Assembly (NCBI GenBank): GCA_964495655.1
Contig: CAZBWK010000001.1
Span: 25,486 to 89,485, forward strand
Direction of reading: 5' to 3'
DNA: 64,000 nucleotides
DNA from: JAAYJR01 sp964495655
Lineage (GTDB): Bacteria > Bacteroidota > Bacteroidia > Bacteroidales > Prolixibacteraceae
The notes beneath the pieces were generated by a model that ran no database searches, was not told the origin of the DNA, and worked only from the letters and a program-made list of their open reading frames with translations. Numbering within the stretch: the first letter of the stretch is position 1; every line of letters begins with the position of its first letter. Positions 45,881 to 53,004 of this stretch are shown piece after piece. Both the position numbers and the translations under genes were made by a program.

Positions 45881-47678
45881 CTCCCCACCCCTGATCTTTT
45901 ACTTTTTCAACAGGACTGACTGAGAGTGACCTCAGATGCATTAAATATTTTTCACCAGGTGCTGAGGGACTCACTGTCAGTGTATATAACCCTGGTTCAC
46001 AGATATCAATATAACCCAACGGAAACTCCCGGTAATTAAAAAATTCACCTGCCGATACCACATTTTTCGTGAAGCTGTAATCTCCGATTTTTACCTCATA
46101 TTGTCTCCCCTCCCAATCACTGTTTGCAGCATAGTCGATTTTTAACTGGTATTTCCCCGGCTTTTCAAAATTTATAAGCCACTCTACTCGGTCATCAGGA
46201 CTTGTCCACCTTGAGATGTGAAACCCTCCTTTCCTGTTAAACCGGGTTTTTGCCTCACCTTTTGTTTCAACTGTCAGGTAGTTTAACTCCGCCCTGCCTT
46301 CATTATCAAAGACTGCAACACGGGGACTGACCTTCACTGCCCCCTCAACCTCGAGCACAACAACTGAAAGCGGATGATCAGGTGCCTCTGCAGGCAGCCC
46401 GATATAAGTATTTACATCTTCCCTGAAAACTTCAAGTTTATGGTTTTTATCTGACAGGGGGTATGCTTCGGTAATCCGGTTTTGCAAACCTTTTATACTT
46501 AATTTCCCGTCTGCAGGCCATTCACGGATCAACAGATACAACCTGTTACTCTTTACTGTGCAATATCCCCAGGGTAATTCCCCAAAAGGATTTGCCGTTG
46601 TTCCGTATATACTTTCTGAATTCCGTTCCATCCATTCTCCTACCTTCCTGAATATTGTGATCGTGGTATCAGGGATCTCCCCGTTGCCTTTCGGGCCTGT
46701 ATTCAGCAGGTAATTACCTCCGCGGCTGGCCACTTCAGCAAGCCTGCATATCACTGTTTCGGGACTCTTCCAGTTTTGATCGAATTTGCTGTACCCCCAT
46801 GTTTCATTCAGTGTTTGAGGGGTCTCCCAATACTCTTCCAGTCCGCCGGGAGGCATTCCGTTATCATTAGTACTCTGATAATCCCCTATAAATTCCTGGT
46901 TATAATGGCCTACCCTCCCGTTGATTAGGGTAGCAGGCTGCAGACTGTTAACAAGCTTCACAAACTCAAGTCCCTGCACAGGCGTGTACATGCCACGATC
47001 GAACCATACTAATCCTACCGGACCGTACTCAGTAAGTAATTCCTTCAATTGAGGTTTTGCTTTCTCTTCGAGGTACTTTTCAAATTTCTCCTGATGGTAC
47101 AGGTCTGAACCCCAGTCATTATCATAGTCCCAATCGTTACCGTAGCCTCCCGGGTGGTCCCAGTCCTCACGGTGTGAATAGTAAACACAAAACTTTATTC
47201 CCGCTTCACTGCATGCATCAGACAGTTCTTTTAACGGATCGCGTTTAAAATTAGTCCAGTCAACTATATTGTAAGGAGATACCTTCGAGTGGTACATTGC
47301 AAATCCATCGTGGTGCTTTGCTGTGATCACTATGTATTTCATGCCGGCAGATCTGGCCAGTTCGACCCATTCCCGGGCATTGAATTCAACCGGGTACATC
47401 TCCCTGGCAAGCTCACGATATTCATTTACAGGGATCTTTAGATTTTTCATGATCCATTCGGCATTGTTTCCAACCGGTATCTGCTTCCCGTTCCACTCAC
47501 CCTCCAGGTTGGAATATGGCCCCCAGTGTATGAACATTCCGAATTTGGAATCTTTAAACCACTCCAGATACTGATCCCTATCAGCCGCAACCTGATCAGC
47601 GCTAACCGCCTGTTTGCCTGGTTGGCCGGAACATGCAAACAGTATTGTTCCGGTAATGATCATAATTATTAATCTCAT
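45873..47678 (-). CDS. GH29 alpha-L-fucosidase, lipoprotein with C-terminal sandwich domain
   Basis: Exo-enzyme releasing L-fucose from glycans. The 601 residues begin with a lipoprotein leader (MRLIIMIITGTILFAC, lipobox), predicting membrane anchoring. The catalytic barrel includes KFGMFIHWGPYSNLEGEW, YIVITAKHHDGFAMYHS, the nucleophile Asp in LVWFDRGMY, and NGEIPD with GGNYLLNTGPKG. Residues ~470-590 form an extra carbohydrate-binding-like sandwich (ISRWTSPDDRVEWLINFEKPGKY). It is the last gene of the minus-strand catabolic locus and overlaps the repair gene at its end. The local second GH29 copy is only distantly similar and lacks this domain. Confidence 0.93.
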   Translation of the reverse strand: MRLIIMIITGTILFACSGQPGKQAVSADQVAADRDQYLEWFKDSKFGMFIHWGPYSNLEGEWNGKQIPVGNNAEWIMKNLKIPVNEYRELAREMYPVEFNAREWVELARSAGMKYIVITAKHHDGFAMYHSKVSPYNIVDWTNFKRDPLKELSDACSEAGIKFCVYYSHREDWDHPGGYGNDWDYDNDWGSDLYHQEKFEKYLEEKAKPQLKELLTEYGPVGLVWFDRGMYTPVQGLEFVKLVNSLQPATLINGRVGHYNQEFIGDYQSTNDNGMPPGGLEEYWETPQTLNETWGYSKFDQNWKSPETVICRLAEVASRGGNYLLNTGPKGNGEIPDTTITIFRKVGEWMERNSESIYGTTANPFGELPWGYCTVKSNRLYLLIREWPADGKLSIKGLQNRITEAYPLSDKNHKLEVFREDVNTYIGLPAEAPDHPLSVVVLEVEGAVKVSPRVAVFDNEGRAELNYLTVETKGEAKTRFNRKGGFHISRWTSPDDRVEWLINFEKPGKYQLKIDYAANSDWEGRQYEVKIGDYSFTKNVVSAGEFFNYREFPLGYIDICEPGLYTLTVSPSAPGEKYLMHLRSLSVSPVEKVKDQGWGVK

Positions 47679-47741
47679 GCTATTTTGTTATTAGATTATA
47701 TTATCAAAAACATATAACCGAATATTCCCCGAAGTCATATC

Positions 47742-48914
47742 TCATTCAATCTCTTTCCTGTCCAATTTTCTGAAATTCCTAATTCTGTGAAAAGTGAGAA
47801 AATTAGCATCGTGGAAATTATGGGCTCCGCCATACTCGTCATCATAGGCAGTGCGCGACAGGTAAATGATATCTTTTCCATCAAACTGCCAGTCAATATA
47901 CTGAAATCCGTGTTTCGAAACATCCGGATGGTGAAGCAATATTTTATGGACAGTCCAGTTGAGCAGGTCGGGAGAACTTTTTATAACCAGGGTATTGCGG
48001 ACACCGGATGGTGAAAGATGAGAGTACTCTTCCTTCACCATATTGCAGACTGTCCGGTAAAGCTTACTCTCCGTATCATACCTGATTGAAAACTTTCTGG
48101 CCCCGCCAATAAAATCAATAAATCCTGTTGCCGGGTCAAATGATGCTTTGCGGCCATCATCGCTGATATTTATAATTGCTGCCATGTCACGTCCTTTTTC
48201 TGAAGTAGCCACCCTCAGAATATCAACTATTTTACCACCGGGAGTCACAACCACATTACCTTCAAGCCAGCCTCCGAATTTACCGTCAAGATAAGTTGAA
48301 TCGTATGACATGCAATTGGTTGCCGTCCAGTTTGATGCATTTAACAGATCAGCATCAGCAGGGGCGGAGATCACCATTGCACTGTATCGCTTTCCCCATG
48401 CTTTTGTATCGGCATATGCATTCTCAATTGCCCTCCAGATACGTCCGTTATGCAAGATAACAGGCATGGGTGCGGTATGGTATTCACCCTCAAGCAGTAA
48501 TCCGCTCTTGTTATCAACAGGGTCACTCCAGGTTTTGCCCCCGTCAGTGGATCGGCGTATGATAAAATTCCCATGGTGCTTCCATGTGCCCATAATACAG
48601 AGGTCTCCTTTATGCACAAACAGATTAGACCAGAATTGTCCGTCGATTTCTGAAATCTTTTTCCAGGTCCGGCCTCTGTTTTCTGACTTAAATACTGCTG
48701 TCAGCGCTCTTTCATGCTCTGCAGACTCAGGTCCGAAATGATCGTGAGAAGCTACATAACTGCCATCAGGCAGTATACATATACTGGGTGAGCCAATGTA
48801 AACCCCTGTGTGAGCCGGAATATGGTTCACCACAACTCCGGGTACTTTTTTTGATTGTGCATTTAGCTGCAGACCAATCCAAATAATAGATATTATTAAT
48901 AATGCTCTTTTCAT
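47742..48914 (-). CDS. Sialidase-like (BNR/Asp-box) beta-propeller protein, exported
   Basis: Secreted six-bladed-propeller-type protein of the exo-alpha-sialidase/BNR superfamily. The 390 residues have a signal peptide (MKRALLIISIIWIGLQLNAQ) and Asp boxes such as KSENRGRTWKKI and RSTDGGKTWSDPV. The opening VYIGSPSICILPDGSYVASHDHFG fits the first blade. I cannot confirm the sialidase Arg triad, and no sialic acid genes are nearby, so in this fucose/rhamnose setting it may act on another sugar. It lies 64 bases upstream of the GH29 gene in the same direction. Confidence 0.75.
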   Translation of the reverse strand: MKRALLIISIIWIGLQLNAQSKKVPGVVVNHIPAHTGVYIGSPSICILPDGSYVASHDHFGPESAEHERALTAVFKSENRGRTWKKISEIDGQFWSNLFVHKGDLCIMGTWKHHGNFIIRRSTDGGKTWSDPVDNKSGLLLEGEYHTAPMPVILHNGRIWRAIENAYADTKAWGKRYSAMVISAPADADLLNASNWTATNCMSYDSTYLDGKFGGWLEGNVVVTPGGKIVDILRVATSEKGRDMAAIINISDDGRKASFDPATGFIDFIGGARKFSIRYDTESKLYRTVCNMVKEEYSHLSPSGVRNTLVIKSSPDLLNWTVHKILLHHPDVSKHGFQYIDWQFDGKDIIYLSRTAYDDEYGGAHNFHDANFLTFHRIRNFRKLDRKEIE

Positions 48915-48943
48915 GTATATATTATTTTATCAAATTATTGTAT

Positions 48944-48963
48944 CCGTTCGCTGAAGCGAACGG
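48944..48963. repeat. Strong intergenic hairpin CCGTTCGC-TGAA-GCGAACGG
   Basis: Perfect 8-bp GC-rich arms with a four-base loop lie between the aldolase and sialidase-like genes, both read on the minus strand. No T-tract follows in the transcription direction, so it is more likely an mRNA-processing or stability element, or an attenuator, than a standard terminator. Confidence 0.55.
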
Positions 48964-48983
48964 CAAGGGATAATTATTCCGGA

Positions 48984-49742
48984 TCAAAGCTGTTTAAGTT
49001 CGTGGCATATTTTATGACATGCATCGTAGAATATGCCGGTATCCACCTGATATGCAAGGTATATTAATCCGAGATCTTTCCACATCCTGTAATCTTCGGG
49101 CGTTTCAACAAATGTCCCTACAAATTTATTTCTGGCTGATGCCCTGGCAATTACTGTTTTCATCGCCTCAATAACCTTAGGATGATTTATCTGTCCGGGT
49201 ACCCCCAATGACTGCGAAAGATCATACGGCCCTAAAAAGATGATATCAATACCTTTCACATCAATAATCTCCTCAAAATTCTCAATGCCTGTCCTGCCCT
49301 CTATATGTATTATTATCAAATTTTGCCTGTTTGACTCTTCGAAATACTCATTTTTGTTTTTCGAGGAGTAACCGGCTGCCCTTACAAAGCGGCACACACC
49401 CCTGTTCCCTTCGGGAGAAAATTTTGCCGCATCAACAACCCGCAGTGCATCTTGTCTGGTATTTACCTGTGGGACCTGTACTCCCCGGGCGCCAATATCG
49501 AGAGCTTTTGATATCATTGATTCATTATTTTCCCCAACCCGTATCACAGGTGTTAGGTTATGGATAACTGCGGCCCTGACAAGATCCTGGGCAGTCTCAA
49601 ATGAATTGGGCCCGTGCTCAAGGTCAATTACCACAAAATCAAAACCTGCAAGTCCGATACACTCAATCATTGCAGGATCAGCACATTTTGAAAAAGTGCC
49701 AACTGAGCAGATACTGTTTTGAAAATTGTTTATTAGTCTCAT
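48984..49742 (-). CDS. HpcH/HpaI-family class II aldolase (2-keto-3-deoxy sugar acid type)
   Basis: Metal-dependent pyruvate aldolase. Relatives such as YfaU and GarL cleave 2-keto-3-deoxy-rhamnonate or -glucarate to pyruvate plus an aldehyde. The 252 residues show DFVVIDLEHGPNS with the catalytic His near 43, TPVIRVGENN with the substrate Arg near 68, metal-binding Glu in IIHIEGRTGIEN and Asp in IIFLGPYDLSQSLG. In a locus with fucosidases and a rhamnosidase, a role in the non-phosphorylating L-fucose/L-rhamnose pathway giving pyruvate and L-lactaldehyde is attractive, but the dehydrogenase and dehydratase steps are not in the window. It lies 11 bases after the Nramp-like gene. Confidence 0.88.
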   Translation of the reverse strand: MRLINNFQNSICSVGTFSKCADPAMIECIGLAGFDFVVIDLEHGPNSFETAQDLVRAAVIHNLTPVIRVGENNESMISKALDIGARGVQVPQVNTRQDALRVVDAAKFSPEGNRGVCRFVRAAGYSSKNKNEYFEESNRQNLIIIHIEGRTGIENFEEIIDVKGIDIIFLGPYDLSQSLGVPGQINHPKVIEAMKTVIARASARNKFVGTFVETPEDYRMWKDLGLIYLAYQVDTGIFYDACHKICHELKQL

Positions 49743-49753
49743 AATTATACCTG

Positions 49754-51010
49754 TTATAATAATTCCAACAGAGCTGTTACTCCGTTATAAGCAATAAAGC
49801 ATGAAAATATAAAAGCACTTACCAGTCCGGTATTCAGCATTATCCCGGCCTTATTTGCCCCCATCTCTTTCCTGTTTACCAGGATAATGCCTGCCCCGAC
49901 AACAACGGGAAGTACAAAAACATTGGCAACCTGCGTGGCTATCTGGGCAAGTATGGGATTTGCCCCCATCACCGGTACTATCAAACCAAAAAGAGCGGCA
50001 ACAGCTGTCAATATTTTAAATTGCCTTGAACTGGTATCGAGTGTTCCGTCACGATAATCTGCCACCAGCAAAGGAGCTACCATCAAAATAGGAAAAATAG
50101 AAGATAATCCTGCACTTAATGTGCCAAGCACAAAAATGACAACAGCAAACCTGCCTGCCACAGGTTCAAGTGTATAAACCATATCAAGCACTTTTTCAAT
50201 CGTCCTGCCTTCATGGAAAAGAGCCCCCGTGGCAGTGATCATTATTGACGCACTGATTATAAACATCAATATTGCTGAAATGAGGGCATCCTTAGACTGC
50301 TCTCCGGTATTCTTCTTTCCCCAGCCTTTGCCTTTCATAAGCAATGGCCTTACAACAAAAGTCGGAGCAGCCATCGTAGTGCCCACGAAAGCAGCTACCA
50401 TAAGCTTGCCACCCGGAATTTGAGGAATTGAAGGTTTTAATCCTGCAACTATTTCTTCAGGACGGGGAAATACAATGAACATGGAGATAAGAAAAGAGAT
50501 ACCCATCAAGGTTACGAACACAATTAATATCTTTTCGAAAAAGGAGTAGCTGCCGACCAGCAGCAATCCATATAACATTACTATTAAAAACACTGCAATA
50601 CCTAAAACAACCCAATAATTTTCAGCAGGCGTATTTGGAAAGAAGAGATGTATCAACTCATATAATGCATTGGCAGAAAGGCCTAATATTCCGCTAAGTG
50701 AATTCCACTGTCCAATAACAACCCCGACAACAACAATTGAAGCCAGCAACTTCCCATATTTAAATTTACGTCTGTAACTATGTATCGCTGTACCACCTGT
50801 AATAACAGCATACCTTCCGTAAGCCTCCATTAACAGCCAGGCAAACAGGACACTCAGTGCCAATACCCACAACAATTGCATCCCGAAATCACTGCCTGCC
50901 TTAGCCATCGAAGTAACGCTTCCCGTACCAATGGTATAACCGATGCAAAATATGCCGGGCCCGATAGCCAGGGCCATTAACCAGACTTTTTTCAGAAGAG
51001 AACTGATCAT
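49754..51010 (-). CDS. Nramp-fold transporter lacking the canonical metal-binding motifs
   Basis: Eleven-helix inner-membrane transporter of the Nramp family by overall pattern (GPGIFCIGYTIGTGSVTSMAKAGSDFG in helix 1; 418 residues). Real Mn/Fe carriers have DPGN in helix 1 and MPH in helix 6. Here the first reads TIGTGS and the second reads GTTMAAPTFVVRP, so the metal-coordinating Asp, Asn and Met are gone. Divalent metal transport is therefore doubtful. Position between a glycosidase-type module and a sugar-acid aldolase (11 bases away) suggests an organic substrate, perhaps a sugar acid; that is inference from context only. Confidence 0.75.
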   Translation of the reverse strand: MISSLLKKVWLMALAIGPGIFCIGYTIGTGSVTSMAKAGSDFGMQLLWVLALSVLFAWLLMEAYGRYAVITGGTAIHSYRRKFKYGKLLASIVVVGVVIGQWNSLSGILGLSANALYELIHLFFPNTPAENYWVVLGIAVFLIVMLYGLLLVGSYSFFEKILIVFVTLMGISFLISMFIVFPRPEEIVAGLKPSIPQIPGGKLMVAAFVGTTMAAPTFVVRPLLMKGKGWGKKNTGEQSKDALISAILMFIISASIMITATGALFHEGRTIEKVLDMVYTLEPVAGRFAVVIFVLGTLSAGLSSIFPILMVAPLLVADYRDGTLDTSSRQFKILTAVAALFGLIVPVMGANPILAQIATQVANVFVLPVVVGAGIILVNRKEMGANKAGIMLNTGLVSAFIFSCFIAYNGVTALLELL

Positions 51011-51045
51011 ATTTATCTCTATTTTATAATTGCCGATCTTTTATT

Positions 51046-51714
51046 TCATATTTTCAAACGAAAAGAACCGGCTTCCCTGTACTGCGATTCGCCTGCATCA
51101 TCCTCAGGCCCGTTAAATCCTGGGCCGCCGCCGGCAACATATCCATAACTTGCACCTGACTGCGAAGGGCTGACCCAAAAAGAATAGATATGGCCATTCG
51201 TAATGTGAAACCTGAATCTGACCTCATTGCCTGCCAGTTTTGAAAGGTCTTTTGAACCGGACCATCTTACCATCTGACAAGTGGAGTTTGCAGTAACCGG
51301 CAGGCAGTCATCCGAACTGAAATGTGCAATTATAGAGTTCCGGTCATCCAGCAGTTCAGCTTTTATTTCTCCTTTTGGGCAATTACAATTAACGAACAGG
51401 TATTTGCCTTTGAAAATAACAGGCCTTGTTGTTATGACTCCCTTTTCATTAGTATACAGTGACGCAAATCCATCTCTCCTCAGCACAGCAATCCCGGTGC
51501 TTCCGTTTGCATACATCCCGCTCCTCATACCATCAGGATTAAGATTGTCAGGATCGCCCTGAAAACCAATATAGTAGAACCAAAGCTGATCACCCACAAC
51601 CGTGCATATTCCTCCTGCCGGCTTTTTCACTGAAGTGCAACAGGTTATATGAGGGTAGAAAAATCCGGAAATTCCCGCATATGCCGAATTTTTTAAAAAT
51701 ATTCTTCGTTTCAT
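51046..51714 (-). CDS. Secreted C-terminal sandwich module of a glycosidase-like family, probably internally deleted
   Basis: The 222 residues start with a Tat-like leader (MKRRIFLKNSAYAGISGFFYP) and pass almost directly into a segment (CTVVGDQLWFYYIGFQG, GSTGIAVLRRDGFASLYT, GKYLFVNCNCPKGEIKAELLDD, RFRFHITNGHIYSFWVSPS) that in longer relatives follows an N-terminal five-bladed propeller of about 250-300 residues. That domain is missing, so the protein may be an in-frame deletion product or a genuine stand-alone binding module. It lies 36 bases upstream of the Nramp-like gene. I recognise the C-terminal module by pattern but have no firm family name. Confidence 0.55.
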   Translation of the reverse strand: MKRRIFLKNSAYAGISGFFYPHITCCTSVKKPAGGICTVVGDQLWFYYIGFQGDPDNLNPDGMRSGMYANGSTGIAVLRRDGFASLYTNEKGVITTRPVIFKGKYLFVNCNCPKGEIKAELLDDRNSIIAHFSSDDCLPVTANSTCQMVRWSGSKDLSKLAGNEVRFRFHITNGHIYSFWVSPSQSGASYGYVAGGGPGFNGPEDDAGESQYREAGSFRLKI

Positions 51715-51768
51715 AGGATATCGGTTTTTTCAGGGTTTACGATCAATGCTCAGTAGCAGGGAGCTGCA

Positions 51769-52926
51769 CTACTTTTCTCCTCCTTTGCTGATAACCTGTC
51801 TTGACTGAAAAACTTCCAGGATTTTTCTTGATGAACCTGATAAAATATCATCTTCTGTAAAGGTGGTCATTAAAATATTCTGATCCTTTGTACGGCTATA
51901 GTCGTATGTAATCCATATATTCCCGTCGGATGTTTGCTGACCGTCAGGATAGGAGACACCTGGTCTTTCATCCAGTAATAATCCTGCGGACCATGAAAAT
52001 CCATCATCTTCAGAAATAAATGCCATCAGGTGTGAGCGTCCGGTTTTCATATCAACAGGACCGTGTTTTACCAATAAAAGATTGCCGGAGTTGAGCCTTG
52101 AAATAAAAAATCTTGCCGGCGGGTGCTGAATACGGGAAGGGATTAATGGGGACCAGTTATAACCCCGGTCGGTTGATATGCTTTCGCCAATACCGTAATT
52201 GGTCCGCACCAGCATCCATAGTGATCCGTTCTTTCTTTCGACTATCATTTGCTCATCATGATTCCTGACATGCTCAGGAACATTAACGCCGCCTCTTATC
52301 TGCCATGATTGTCCTTTGTCTGAAGAGACCACCATTTTAGCGCTGTTCTCACTCAACTGCCAGAAAGATACCGGCAATGCCCATATCCCGTCAGACAGAA
52401 CAACAGGCTTGCACATCATAACACCGTCTGAAATTCTTATTGGCGCTGACCATTCCGGATCAGCTGATCCGCCCTCTGTTGTTGTTATTGCCCATACGCC
52501 GCAATTTGTAGCTCTTACCGGCCGTATATGCTGAGCCCAGAAAACCCACAGTTTGCCGTCAGGATCTGTCCATACCTCCGGATCATAAGCCCTGACAGGG
52601 CCGGGCCCGTCAGGATCAATTGCCAGCACCTCCTCCCATGTTGCTCCCTTATCTCCGCTCGTGGCAACAACAACATAGTTATTCTCATCTTCAGCAGGGG
52701 TAATACCCGTATACCAGACCGCCCATAAGCGTCCTTCGCGACTGACTGCCATACTTGATATACCGGTGAATTTCCGTGATTCAGGATTGTATTTACTGTC
52801 TGAAGAAGGCTGCCTGATTATCTTTGGAGGCTTAAGATGAGCATTATTATCTTGTGCAAAAGATGTTTGGGAAAATAAACTAAGGATAATAACAAGCCGG
52901 AATAAATAAATATTTCTAAAATTCAT
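51769..52926 (-). CDS. Sialidase-like (BNR/Asp-box) beta-propeller protein, exported
   Basis: Second exported propeller in the locus. The start ATG at 52926 (MNFRNIYLFRLVIILSLFSQTSFAQ) places a clean signal peptide at the N-terminus; an upstream in-frame ATG would bury it. The 385 residues contain four Asp boxes: SGDKGATWEEV, SSDKGQSWQIR, STDRGYNWSPL and SEDDGFSWSAG. The opening KIIRQPSSDSKYNPESRKFTGISSMAVSREGRLWAVWY fits an exo-sialidase-like or related glycosidase blade 1, but sialic acid specificity is not supported by neighbours. It lies between the deletion-like module and GH78. Confidence 0.78.
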   Translation of the reverse strand: MNFRNIYLFRLVIILSLFSQTSFAQDNNAHLKPPKIIRQPSSDSKYNPESRKFTGISSMAVSREGRLWAVWYTGITPAEDENNYVVVATSGDKGATWEEVLAIDPDGPGPVRAYDPEVWTDPDGKLWVFWAQHIRPVRATNCGVWAITTTEGGSADPEWSAPIRISDGVMMCKPVVLSDGIWALPVSFWQLSENSAKMVVSSDKGQSWQIRGGVNVPEHVRNHDEQMIVERKNGSLWMLVRTNYGIGESISTDRGYNWSPLIPSRIQHPPARFFISRLNSGNLLLVKHGPVDMKTGRSHLMAFISEDDGFSWSAGLLLDERPGVSYPDGQQTSDGNIWITYDYSRTKDQNILMTTFTEDDILSGSSRKILEVFQSRQVISKGGEK

Positions 52927-52969
52927 ATCAATAAAGCTTAATTTAATATTTGTAATCATTTAATTAATT

Positions 52970-52981
52970 GGGGATCACCCC
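52970..52981. repeat. Short GC hairpin GGGG-ATCA-CCCC
   Basis: A 4-bp GC stem with a tetraloop in the 78-base gap between the rhamnosidase stop and the next gene's start. No T-tract follows on the minus strand. Possibly an RNA stability element; weak evidence. Confidence 0.25.
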
Positions 52982-53004
52982 TCTGATACCCGTTTTGACC
53001 GGAA

